A stretch of 64,000 nucleotides of DNA, from the NCBI GenBank assembly GCA_003254905.1, contig QANU01029114.1:99039-163038 (forward strand), written 5' to 3'. The notes beneath the pieces are model-generated. The model worked only from the letters and a program-made list of their open reading frames with translations, did not search any database and was not told the DNA's origin. Position 1 is the stretch's first letter; the number at the start of each line of letters is the position of its first letter. This document shows, in pieces, positions 39,047 to 48,271 of the stretch. This stretch comes from Nissolia schottii. Its lineage: Eukaryota > Streptophyta > Magnoliopsida > Fabales > Fabaceae. The position numbers were made by a program, and so were the translations under genes.

Positions 39047-40646
39047 NNNNNNNNNAAGAAAGAAAGAAAGGTACATACCTTTCCCCGTTCCAAGCAATCA
39101 GTTTTAACAACAATGGAAAAAACTGCCAAAAGAATTATTATATTTAATATCAGATAGAGGCATACTGATACAAAAAGCAAGTTATAAAGGCAGAAGGGAA
39201 CAAGCTTGCGAATCAAAAGGTTAAATTTGGTTGCACTGTGATCTTAGCCTTCTATTCTAGAAATCTACCAATTTTCATTTTCCAAAGCTAAACAAATGGC
39301 AGTTGGGCACTGAATCCAAATCTCAGACAAATCCATCTGTGCACATATTTCTATCATCCCGAACATTTAACGCCAAAAATACCTAACAAAAATTACTCAT
39401 TACGTTGAATAACTTTTTTTTATACCCAATTTCTTAATTTTATTGACTTCTACATTTATAATAATTTGAATTGCAGTGAGCTTACGTTATACCTGAGGCA
39501 ATAAGTTAGGGAAGGAACTTAGAAGCTTCTTCTTGTTGGAAATGAGAAATTCAAGTGTTGCTTCTGCAACTATGGGATCAGCAAATTCCCTACAATTGGA
39601 TACAAATAACCCAGAAGAATATTAAACTACATCTTGATAACATTACATTTTGCTGAATCATTTGCAGACAAATTAACGCGATGAACACCCAAAATAGAGT
39701 AACCGTAGATAACCAAATAACAAAAAAGGTCTTCCTAAGTGCCCCCAGAGCCCTCTATGGGAGCCCCTTCACGCCCTCTTCCTCCCCCTCCTTCCCACTC
39801 TTTGAAGCATTGTTATTTAAGAGGGAGAAGGTATAGAGGACAAAAAGAACAAGCAATGCTCCATCAGAATAATAAGCACTTAAAAAAAAGGTGTTTATTT
39901 GAAAAATCCAACAAATACAATGCAAACCAGGCAACCATCCCTTCTTCTAAAGACCAACCGATATCACAATTTGACATTTGAAAACAAAAAATAATATATA
40001 CAATTACCTGCTCAAGCAGGAACGAAAAAATGTCCCAAGATTGGGATCAGCATCATGAAGAACAACCTCCCCGAAGTCTAGATAAAACTGAAGAATTGCC
40101 TGAGAGCCAAATAAGAAAATCATGCATTTTTCTTACAAAGTATTAAAAAAAATCGAATTGAAGATGAATCAAATGATAGTACTAAACCAAAAAAATTAAA
40201 GCAAGAAGAAACAAAACCAATAAAAGAAGGCCATTGGAGGTTTGAGATTGAGAAAGGGATGCGATAGCTCGCTGGAAGATCTTGTTAATATGGGGATAAA
40301 CCCTAGCTACCAAGTCCTCCGAATTCTCCGACTTACATATTTCATGAAGCTTCTTCACCTAATCCAAATACAAGATACAATAAATAAATCAAACAATAAT
40401 AGAGTCCTCTCTCATTAGATGAGGTCGACTATCCTATCGTAAATCATCATATATAATCTGGATAGAAAAAGGCACTAAAATAAAAATAAATAAATGCTTC
40501 AAAATTGAAAAAAAAAATCAAGAAAGAAGTATTACAGAATGAAGAAGAGAGGGGTCGGAGGCAGGGTCGTTGGCGGTGTTGGAGTCTCGGGAGCTGTTGG
40601 ACAGCGTTCGGAGGTGAAAGTCCCAACCTCTGTCTCGCTCTGACAT
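25013..40646 (-). CDS. AP5Z1: AP-5 adaptor complex subunit zeta (15 exons)
   Basis: Zeta subunit of AP-5, the late endosomal adaptor that works with the SPG11/SPG15-like proteins. Exons (5' to 3', minus strand): 40646-40536, 40358-40218, 40099-40008, 39589-39493, 39122-39079, 32670-32582, 31153-31062, 30973-30827, 30553-30406, 30259-30183, 29310-29239, 25876-25829, 25750-25623, 25531-25372, 25291-25013. Every junction is GT-AG and all phases fit, giving about 574 aa. Diagnostic stretches: [130 protein letters not shown] and [14 protein letters not shown]. After GEQEG the frame reads 23 unusual residues to a stop at 25013. A GT at 25080-25079 could instead splice to a short last exon that I could not find. 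Introns 5 (6.4 kb) and 11 (3.4 kb) are swollen by transposons. Confidence 0.92.
26225..26530 (-). mobile_element. L1-type LINE 3' tail in AP5Z1 intron 11
   Basis: About 300 bp matching the tail at 23870-24175 in the same orientation: shared blocks include agagatcctct, caaaagttacaa, tatcaatggagtaaagcttt and atcccacaaaacatgaacat. It is heavily 5'-truncated with no useful coding sequence left. Confidence 0.8.
26640..27510 (-). mobile_element. RTE-clade LINE, reverse transcriptase 3' part
   Basis: Minus-strand translation shows RT and thumb residues of plant RTE LINEs: [12 protein letters not shown], a degraded DD box region ([12 protein letters not shown]), [62 protein letters not shown] and [16 protein letters not shown] ~35-bp tandem duplication (about 26970-27040) doubles the [10 protein letters not shown] segment. 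Several frame breaks and an expanded A tract show that it is inactive. It lies in AP5Z1 intron 11, sense to the gene. Confidence 0.85.
27740..29080. repeat. dispersed-repeat insert with GC-rich core in AP5Z1 intron 11
   Basis: The edges carry 'ttttggccccaaaagtcctta' and 'agtcccttaacc...ttttggccctag' phrases typical of plant repeats that copy as 'remaining/all values' non-coding elements. The core 28570-28990 is unusually GC-rich, and a 45-bp direct repeat meets exactly at the single N at 28639. ORFs of about 85-126 aa overlap in several frames and have no domain. Family not assigned. Confidence 0.4.
31340..31900 (-). mobile_element. RTE-clade LINE 3' remnant in AP5Z1 intron 6
   Basis: Diverged relative of the RTE piece at 26640-27510. 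On the minus strand it shows [25 protein letters not shown]-like residues (split by damage) and later ARRG/GHIHRR-like residues. It ends near 31362 with the tgtcctatcatag motif also found at 26602. Many frame breaks. Confidence 0.65.
31908..32230 (-). mobile_element. L1-type LINE 3' tail in AP5Z1 intron 6
   Basis: It matches the tails at 23870 and 26225 in outline: aggagatcctct, aaaaactatcaacg, agcttttcaatccctcaacatatct, then gccaaatgcctaat and a last coding scrap resembling [12 protein letters not shown]. It is 5'-truncated and degraded, and abuts the RTE remnant on one side and a plus-strand RTE fragment on the other. Confidence 0.7.
32265..32560 (+). mobile_element. RTE-clade LINE endonuclease fragment
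   Basis: Plus-strand ORF residues match the N-terminal endonuclease (EEP) domain of plant RTE LINEs: [64 protein letters not shown]. It continues after a stop as [20 protein letters not shown]. It is opposite in orientation to the other LINE pieces in the gene and ends abruptly just outside AP5Z1 exon 6. Confidence 0.8.
33049..37696 (+). mobile_element. broken Ty3/gypsy chromovirus in AP5Z1 intron 5, antisense to the gene
   Basis: Parts in order: a 5' LTR-like unit 33049-33408 (TGTTAGG...CCTAACA), gag zinc knuckle near 33690 ([14 protein letters not shown]), protease near 33900 ([13 protein letters not shown]), reverse transcriptase about 34470-35000 ([31 protein letters not shown]), RNase H about 35370-35590, integrase zinc finger near 35930-36060 and catalytic core near 36110-36440 ([26 protein letters not shown]), a chromodomain-like tail near 37000-37110, a purine tract, and a 3' LTR 37181-37696 (TGTTACAT...CTTACA). 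It is broken, with about half a dozen interruptions. The two LTR-like ends do not match each other, and an N lies at 33427 just inside the first. Confidence 0.9.
37697..38140. other. unassigned repeat-like insert ending at an N
   Basis: Contains the phrases 'caagttggtctttag', 'ggttggtccctaaaac' and 'cattggtccttataaaa', typical of a dispersed plant repeat. It ends at a single N (38135). No coding sequence. Lies in AP5Z1 intron 5. Confidence 0.35.
38200..38540 (-). mobile_element. possible LINE tail in AP5Z1 intron 5
   Basis: The minus strand holds a 129-aa ORF (38534-38145) ending [14 protein letters not shown], which looks like the read-through of an L1-type 3' end followed by an A/T-rich tail. 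The core has no Cys/His domain, so the call rests only on layout. Confidence 0.35.
39010..39070. repeat. poly(A) tract and sequencing gap in AP5Z1 intron 5
   Basis: An A homopolymer (39017-39046), then nine Ns (39047-39055), then (aaag)n. It lies 9 bp or more from exon 5 (which ends at 39079), so the splice donor is unaffected. Confidence 0.85.
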
Positions 40647-40897
40647 TCTCGGATTCTTCGAAAAAGGGAGAAGGGGATCGAATCGAATTATTGGAAGCGA
40701 ACATGAACGAGCGATCCTGCAACACTAGGAAGAGTAGTTCTTTGTTCTTTCATCCATTGCTGAGAGTCGACGGAAGAAGAAAAATGCTGGGAGTAGGAAC
40801 TGATAGAGTACCAGACCAAAACGACGAACTATTCTAAAAAATAAAAATTTCTTTTTTTTATCTTGGTGGCGTACATCTAGCGCGACACACCCCAAAC
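40647..40897 (-). promoter_or_regulatory. AP5Z1 5' UTR and proximal promoter
   Basis: About 250 bp of unique sequence between the AP5Z1 start codon and an LTR. It is moderately GC-rich with no obvious TATA box, as is common for housekeeping genes. The proximal promoter must be short or extend into the LTR. Confidence 0.35.
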
Positions 40898-41356
40898 TGA
40901 GGGAACCAATTAGATATAATTAGGTTGTGAAATTAAGACATAATTAATATGAATTTTAAATGTTGAAATCTTAGTAATTAATTTTTGTATCAATTAATGT
41001 TTAGGAGATTGACGATTGTAATCTATTGCATGTTAGTTAGAGATTTCAACTAACAAACAACATCACTTTCTATAAATAATTGATTAGGAACTAATGATAA
41101 TTAGTCTTTAATCTAGAAATGTGGTATGCAGGATATTGCTTTTTATCATTGTTGATTAATTTTTGTTTTGTTTTCTTTTTATTTAAATTCATCAATCTAA
41201 CTCTCCCATTTATTGTAATCATAATCGTAATTGGCTTGGAAATTATTTCATTAGAGCTGACCTAGGTTAGCCCCTGTACTACGTTTTTAGGGTTAATTTA
41301 GTTTTATAAACTATTATTTAATCGCGCACTGAAATTAACAATGTTTTGGTGTGTCA
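40898..41356 (+). mobile_element. LTR of a Ty3/gypsy element, probably solo or truncated
   Basis: It shares a long core with the LTR pieces at 16780-16478 (opposite strand) and 61600-62052: an 'aataattgattagga(a)ctaatgataatta' block, then 'tgcaggatattgctttt', 'cctaggttagcccctgtactacgttttt' and a ggtgtgtca end. No primer site follows. Its left edge (gcgacacaccccaaac, 40881-40896) is an inverted match to its right edge (gttttggtgtgtcacc). It lies about 250 bp upstream of the AP5Z1 start codon. Confidence 0.65.
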
Positions 41357-43529
41357 CCTGTTAGGAAAAGGTATGGGTGGATCATAAGTGCTTGGAGAAG
41401 ACATGAGCACTTCACAATTTCCATTTCCTTCTCCCCTCTTATGTGGGATTATGTACTTTTTGGCTTTTTCCGTGCCCTTAAGATCCTGAACCTCCACTTG
41501 TTCTTCCACCCGTGGCTTTCCAACCTCATTCTCATCCCTCAAGGTGATGACCTAAACATACTCATGAGGATTTGGTATGGTGCTCCCCGTTAATGATCCT
41601 TGAGGGCGCTCAAGCAATTGATGGGATAGTTGCCTTATCTGATGTTCTATGTTTCGCACTGGTTGTGATTAAAGGCCTCTTGCTTCTGAAATTTGCTTTT
41701 GGTATCTTCCATGAAGGCCTTTTGGGAATCCATCAATAACTTTTGACTTTCCAATAGTTGTTGCATTAGAGAGTCATAGTCCAGCTTCTTCTCTTGCTGA
41801 AACGATGGCCTCTCTTGTTGAGGTGGAAAGTTTGGTTTTTGTACTTGGGTATTATCCTTATGTGAAAAACCTAGATGATTCCTATAATTGGGGTTCCCAA
41901 ATGTTGTACCTTGGTTGCCCCATAAAATTTACATGCTCCTCTTCAACTGAGCATGCTCCTCTGACAACCTCTGTCCCCCACAAAAATCGCAGCCTGTTTG
42001 CTGGGTTGGGGCCTTGCCATACTCGCCCCTTTAGTCTATTTTTCACTCCATCTTCTATTGGTTCAAAGATAACGCCTCTAGCTTGGTGAGTATTGCATTT
42101 CTAGAGTTGATTGCATGGATCCCTCTTTTCTGAGATTTCTTCCTTGAGCCCGGATAGTAGTTTCGAGCTATAGAATGAAATAGCTCCAAACAAGCCTCTG
42201 ATGTCTTTTGTTCACCCAAATTACCACCAATTGCGGTGTTAAGCATTTGCTGCTCTTCAACAGTCAGGCCCTTGAAGAAGATCCTCACTAGCATATGTGT
42301 GTCTATGCCATGGTTAGGACACCTAGCTTGGAGTGCCTTGAATTGTCTCTAAGCTTGTGTAAAGGATTCATCTTTCTCCATCTTGAAGGTATATATAGCA
42401 AAAATAAGGTCTCCCCTCTGATCCTCATTGATGAATCCCCTAACAATTTGGGTGTCCAGGCTTGCCCATGTGGTAAAGGTCCCTACTGGTTGAGAGTTCA
42501 GCCAAGCCTTGGCTTCCCCTTGAAGGGTGTAATTAGGGCTGTCAAAATGGGCCCGACCCGTTTACCCGGCCCGTTTACCCGGTTAAATGGACGGGTTTTA
42601 CATGCAAAAAATAGGCCCGTGAAAATTTGAAAAAAAAATTGGATCGGCCCGCTTAAGTCTGGCCCGTTTAGGCCCAACCCGTTTGGCCCGCGGGCTGGCC
42701 CGTTTACCCGTGAATTTTTTTAAAATAATTTTAAAATAATTTTTTTTGAACTTTTTTTAGACTTTTTTGAATTTTTTTAAATTTTTAAATATTTTTTAAA
42801 AAATAAATGGGTTGGCGGGCGACCCGTTTAAGCCTGCAGACCGACCATAAACGAGTCGGGCTTGAAAAATATGCATATTTTTGGCCGGCCCGTTTAGACC
42901 CGCGGGCCTTAACGAGCCGGGCCTTAACGTGCGGGCCTAAATGGGCTGGGCCCGCCCGTTTTGACACCCCTAGGTGTAATGGAAATACCTCAGCCTAGCT
43001 GCTTCTTGGTTAGGCACTCCGATAAGGTGATCACACTCAGAGAGGAATCTCTTCAGGTGTTCATTGGCGTCCTCATGTGCCAACCCATGAAACTGGCAAT
43101 TTTGACTAAGATAATGGACAATCTAGAATCGTCTATCTTGGTCAACAGTGGGTGGCAACACTATGGCCAATCCATTCCTTAGATTTATCCTCAAAATACT
43201 AATTCAGGGTCCTCGCTGTAGGAGGTGGATCCATGATCTCTGGCTCGAGTAGTGTAAAGGATGAGGATTAACCTTATACTCGATCTCGAGCCTCTGCTTG
43301 TTTAGCAGCCTTGGTAATTGCTCTAATGGACTTCTCTATCTCGAGATTATATTCTCCTTCCTTTCGCAATTTCTTGAAATAAATATGGTCAATCAAGTGA
43401 AATTACCACAAAATAAACACAACAGAAAAACAAGAAAATAAATGACAGAAATTTAAAAAACTCCAGTAGTTACAACTATTGATCGCAACTCAATCAACAC
43501 CGTCCCCGGCAACGGCGCCAAAAACTTGG
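41357..43529 (-). mobile_element. Ty3/gypsy (Tat/Athila-like) gag region, interrupted by a MITE
   Basis: Minus strand, downstream of the LTR at 43530-44902: primer site ttggcgccgttgccgggga (43504-43522), then gag residues HEDANEHLKRFLSECDHL and AWLNSQPVGTFTTWASLDTQ and, at 42294-42055, LVRIFFKGLTVEEQQMLNTA, all typical of Tat/Athila-type gag. A hAT MITE (42534-42972) sits inside. The pol region is absent; the element is cut off at the neighbouring LTR near 41356. Fossil with several breaks. Confidence 0.75.
42534..42972. mobile_element. hAT-superfamily MITE inserted in a gypsy gag region
   Basis: 439 bp flanked by perfect 8-bp duplications ggtgtaat (42526-42533 and 42973-42980). The termini are inverted: tagggctgtcaaaatgggc and gcccgttttgacacccccta-type. 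The ends are packed with cccgtttacccg / gggccggg words around an AT-rich centre. No coding capacity. The clean duplication and termini suggest it is younger than the gypsy host element. Confidence 0.92.
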
Positions 43530-44902
43530 TGTATGAAAATCACAACACAAATGTGGCAAGTATACCACATTGCCAAGTAATAAAGTACCGGTATTTAAGA
43601 CCAAAGTATCATTCCCACGAGGCAGTTGTGATCAAAGATGCGATCAAGAACTATAACTCAAGAGTGGAATCATGGAAAATAGATTTATAGAATTGAGTTT
43701 CAAGCAATGAGAATTAAATATGATAGAAATTAAAAATGCAGATCAAGCAAATATGATTTGATTCAAAGGTTAAGGCGATTAGGATTCCGATTTCACCACC
43801 AATATTCCCCTAACTCCGTTTTCCTTGTTATTCAAATTGTTTTCGAAGGACAACCTAGATTCCTATTCTAACACAAGTCTTTCTCGAGATCATGCGTACC
43901 TCCTATGAACGACCCGATTAACCAATCTCTTAAAATTAATCTAGTTTGCCTAAGGATTAGGGTTTATGAATCTTTGGTAGCGTGTGAGGCTAAGGGTTGT
44001 ACCACCCTCTATTCTTATCTCTAAGAAATAGCTAAGTGATGATCAATTTCTCATTATCGCCTAGGTTTCTTTTCTCAAAGTTCCCCTAAGTTTACTAATA
44101 ATTCATTAATGGCTAGATAACAAAAAGCATTAAGCATAGAGAAATCAATTCACAAACAACCACAATTAAATAACAAAGAAATTAGAATTAAGAGAAATTA
44201 TTAGGGTTACATTATCCTCCCAATCCAAAGGGAAAATAGTTCATGACGTGAAAACTGAAATTAACAATATACAATGAAAAGATAGGAATATTCATAGAAG
44301 ATAGGGAAGCCTTGAAATTGAATCACAATCCAATTGATCCCCTTCCTTATCGTTCTTGAGCCTCCTAGTATGTTGTTTCTCTCTCCACCTCAATGAGGGC
44401 AAAAGTAGTAAAAAGTGGTGAAAAATCTGAGTAAATGCGGAATTGTTTGGTATTTTCCTTTCCTTTGGTGTGTTTTAACCTAAGTGTCATGCGTTTTGGC
44501 CCTTCTATAATAGTATCTCGCGCGAGATCCATTGTGTCTTGCACAAGACACCCTTACTGAACCTTACTTCTCACTCTCTATTTTGCACGTCTCGCACGAA
44601 ATGTATATATGTCTCGCGTGAGACACCTTTTAGAGTTTCAAACTTTGCTTTCTGTTTACCATGTCTCGTGTGAGATGAATGATGCTTTGTAGGTCTCGCC
44701 CGAGATGCTTATTTGACTCACATTTTGGCTCATTTTCTTGAATTTAGGGTCCTGAAACACTTAAACAAACATCAAACATACCAGAGATAAAAAAGATAAT
44801 TAAGTCCAACCAATCATGCATCAAACTCACTAAATCCTAACCTATTCTGACTAAAAATTATAGAAAAAGTAAACAAAGATAACTCTTGTTGGAGAGTTAT
44901 CA
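43530..44902 (-). mobile_element. 5' LTR of the Tat/Athila-like gypsy element
   Basis: On the minus strand it starts TGATAACTCTCCAAC (44902) and ends ...TTTTCATACA (43530), so it has TG...CA ends, and it is followed directly by a tRNA-Asp-type primer site. 1373 bp. Contains a run of ctcgc(g/a)(c/t)gag-type words at 44520-44710. No second LTR of this family is in the window. Confidence 0.8.
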
Positions 44903-45226
44903 ATTACAGCGACCTTGTGGAAGCCACCATCGGTACTAGTCATCTTGTATGAACGAGAGCAGAAGACTCGCCCATTCAACCAATACTGCAATAAGGCGTC
45001 CATGTTATTCAACCAATACCGTAACAAGGTCGCGCTCTTCCCCCATGTTCTTCATAAAGTTGCCATAACTTTTATCTTAAAAATTTACTTCATACTCCGC
45101 ATTGCCCAGCTTCATGTGCGGAGTAATAACTTCCCCTAAGGGAGAAAGACCAGTGATGGCCGCCACCTCAAAGTGGGTCAGGCCAATCATTCCGTATTGA
45201 AGATTAAGGCTATTGTTGGAAGAGTT

Positions 45227-45694
45227 TCAAAATCGGTACGTCTCTCCCATCATGGAATTGTCGACCCTCAGTTCATACTGGAAAAGTTGCATGAAGTCAT
45301 AAATGCCTACATTCTTCCAAGAGTCCTTTTTTACTAGCTTCAATCCATCCATCCATGCTATGAAGTTAAGGTTGTTCTTGACATTGTTATGAAACACTTT
45401 AGACTGATGGAAACGCCACACATGGATATCCCCTTGAGTGATCAAGATTTTGTGCCCAACCATGCAAGTAAAGAAGGGAGAAACTAAAGATGCATCCTTT
45501 GCATCAAATAGAGGGCCCAAATAACCATAGGTCTTACCAGCCAAAACAAATGGTAACATTACCTGGCTACAGCATATGTCGCAGAACTCAGGAGATGGAT
45601 TCAAAGACATCTTCAAATTCTTGCCTTGAATCAGAGCTGTAGCACGTGCTACAGGTGAAGAGGCCTTTGAAGAAGAAGAAGTATTGCCAGCCAT
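45227..45694 (-). CDS. antisense ORF of the Tat-like element, 155 aa
   Basis: Starts at ATG 45694 (MAGNTSSSSKASSPVARA) with a Ser/Ala-rich opening, then a mixed globular part (CDICCSQVMLPF, GDIHVWRFHQSKVFHN, FIAWMDGLKLVKKDSW). About 135 bp upstream on the same strand is a good TATA box (ctatataaac, rc of 45830-45838), so it seems to have its own promoter, opposite to the LTR. Minus-strand residues just beyond the ORF (FEVAAITGLSPLGE, 45180-45140 area) recall the plant mobile domain seen in the extra ORFs of some Tat elements. That match is weak. Function unknown; part of a fossil element. Confidence 0.5.
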   Translation of the reverse strand: MAGNTSSSSKASSPVARATALIQGKNLKMSLNPSPEFCDICCSQVMLPFVLAGKTYGYLGPLFDAKDASLVSPFFTCMVGHKILITQGDIHVWRFHQSKVFHNNVKNNLNFIAWMDGLKLVKKDSWKNVGIYDFMQLFQYELRVDNSMMGETYRF

Positions 45695-45827
45695 GATGGG
45701 AATAATAAATTAGAGACGTTTTGGTAACATGGGGAAGTAAAAAAAGCAAGAAAGATGAAAAATTTCTTGAAGAATAAAGTATTTGGGATATTGGTGAGTG
45801 AAAAGAAAGTAAGAAAAAAGAAAGAAG

Positions 45828-45840
45828 AGTTTATATAGAA
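45828..45840 (-). promoter_or_regulatory. TATA box for the antisense ORF
   Basis: The minus strand reads ttctatataaactc. A transcript starting about 30 bp downstream would have a leader of about 100 nt before the ATG at 45694. Confidence 0.5.
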
Positions 45841-46300
45841 AAGAAAACGTGCTAACGTAGAATGTGAAGGGTTAGCTCGGGAAAAAGAGAAAAAGAAAGG
45901 ATAGATGACGTGACTGTTGTGATTCCCAAGATTTTCGCCTATTTTTTCAGGGAATACGAAGCGGTAGAGGACATGCGTTGACCTATAAAAGGCCCATGAT
46001 AATACATTTCCAAGGGGGCAAAATGTGGAAATTAATTTAAAGCATGACAAAGTTAGTCGACCCAAAGGGAAAGGCCTTGTAAAGGGTGGTGATTAACACT
46101 CTTGGAAGAGGAAGAGTCAGGGAGAGAGAAATCTTAGGTGATGATGTGACTGGCCTAGCAATGATAACCTAGGATCACAAATTTGGCACCTTTTTGATAG
46201 GGCTTTAATATATTTTATTCGCAAACAAGTGGTCAAACACAAGATAATTTAAATATTTTGTTTTGTGATCATCCTCAAAAGAAAATATTGGGGGGCATCT

Positions 46301-47241
46301 TGTTATAATGAAAAAATTACATTAGGGATAATAAGGTAAATCCACGACGAGGCGATCGTGACTAGACAAGATAGGATCATATAAGGAAAACAGTGACCGA
46401 ACATATTGGTCAATCATAGATCGAGTATCCAATCGACCTAATTACTTTTGGTTGACCAACGACAGAGGACGGAGTTGTCGACCAAAGACCTTGAATAGGT
46501 CGAAGTATCTTTGTATTCATAGGGAGACTATAAGGAAAAAGATTGGACGAGGGGCAAGATCACTCAACTGCTCTTAATCGATAAGTACAGTCGACCTAAA
46601 TTGGGCCTTCAAGGTTCTAACTCTTTTGTCTGACAATTTAATGAAAGTATGTTAAAGGGCTCTAAGATCATGAAACACCAAAAGGGACGAAGACCTCTCA
46701 TAACAGTTGCCAGTTACAAAAGAACGTGATTAACCTCAGGGTGTGCTCAACTTCAGAAACCACATAACCACCCATGTCATGAAATACAAGGAAGGTGGCG
46801 TAGTGGAGTTCTGAAAGACCAAACCCAACCGTCAAAGAAGACATGTAGCAGCCATGCAAGGGGCGACTCAAGGCTATAAAAAGTGATGCTTAAGACTAAA
46901 TTAAGCAGGAGTTTTGCATTTAGGAAACTCTAGTCTCCATACATCACAACGATCAGAGAGCAACAAGGGACTTAAGTAAATTTCTCATTTTCTTTCCTTC
47001 GTTCATTTTCATTTTCTTCCTTTGTTTGCAATAGTTTTTCTTTCTTTGTAGTTCTTTTTTCTTTGAAGTTTTATTGTCTTTATCTTGTATTCTCACCACT
47101 TCGGTTGACTACATTGTTGTTCATCAATAATAGAAATATTTTTCTTAAATCACACCTTCGCTAAAAGGATCCATACACTTTTTTCATATCTATTTGATTT
47201 ATGTGGTGAAGAGTTCCCGAAATCAAAATCCACGTACAACA
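46301..47241 (+). mobile_element. 3' LTR of the Tat-like element
   Basis: Starts tgttataatg after a G-rich purine tract and ends acgtacaaca (TG...CA ends), 941 bp. The 3' part has a ctataaaaag TATA-like box near 46876 and a T-rich stretch. No 5' partner in the window. Confidence 0.75.
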
Positions 47242-48271
47242 ATAATATACATAAAATAAGAGACATTTGAAGGCATTAATAATAAAAAAATCATTCAACT
47301 TTTAAAATATAAAAACAAGAGAACAATTATAAATTATTGTTTTGTTATTTGGATTAACATATTTTTTTTAATGTCAATGTAATTATGTGAAATTTTTTGC
47401 TACAATTTTATAAATTTACCCTCATGGTATAAATATTTTGGATCCATCACTAGGTGTAACTCGTCAAGTTGTTCCACAATTAAATGAGTTGATATACATG
47501 CTCTCCCAACTTCCAACAACCAGTTGCGGCTAATTATAACTGCTACGATGTTATGGCCTTTCAAGGGGTCCATGAAAACCTACTTCCTGAAGCAGGTAAT
47601 AGCAAACCCCGCGGGAGGGTACTACAAACTACGTACACAGTGCTCCCCACAAAAGCCAGTGGTTCATTGAATAATTTGGCTCGGGTGGTATATCATATCA
47701 TGATGCTGTTATTATGACGATAGCCATACGCTTGGCATCACATCCAATTGCCGAAAAGTGTCAACAAAAGTAGCGACTTGTTACTTTCAAATAAGGTGCT
47801 GCTTGTGGCCAGAAAGCATTCCAGCATTTATTTCCTCTTGGCGGGCGTGACAGCTCAACCTTCTTATTTGGTAACTGCTACTCACGGCAAACCATTGAAC
47901 TTACCTTCCTGGACAACCCAAATAAAGAAGTAAACTGTACTTGGCTCTGTTTCCTATCACTGTCCGACATATTCAACCGTCGTGTGCTCATTTAATTAAT
48001 CTTGTATCACGTCACACATATAAAAGGAGAATGCAAGTTCCACATTTCTTATTCGCATTAAAGTTTATTGGCAGAATCCATGCCCAACCCTGAGGCCTGC
48101 TCCATCAAGAATTACAGTAATGAGTAAACAAATGCTGATACGTGAAAAAAGATATAATCATCCCACACTAAAACATTATTAAAACATTAAAACGACATAT
48201 ATATTTGATAATTTAAATATGAGCAGGACTTGCATGGTTATAAAGAAGAATGAAATATCAAGGGACATTAA
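47242..48271. other. intergenic DNA downstream of FAO
   Basis: The part next to 48271 should contain the FAO 3' UTR. 47460-47940 has balanced base composition and an open 61-aa stretch, but I recognise no domain or splice pattern. No RNA gene seen. Confidence 0.35.

Larger units (their letters stand above)
44903..46300 (+). mobile_element. 3' internal region of a Tat-like gypsy element
   Basis: This lies between the foreign LTR ending at 44902 and its own 3' LTR at 46301, and ends in a G-rich purine tract (ttggggggcat). No pol domain is visible. What it carries is an antisense ORF (next entry), a known habit of Tat-lineage elements (Retand, Grande, Ogre relatives). Truncated fossil. Confidence 0.65.

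Noticed and set aside
47460-47940. Possible small gene downstream of FAO
   Set aside because: Composition is mildly coding-like, but no conserved residues, splice pattern or promoter could be shown.
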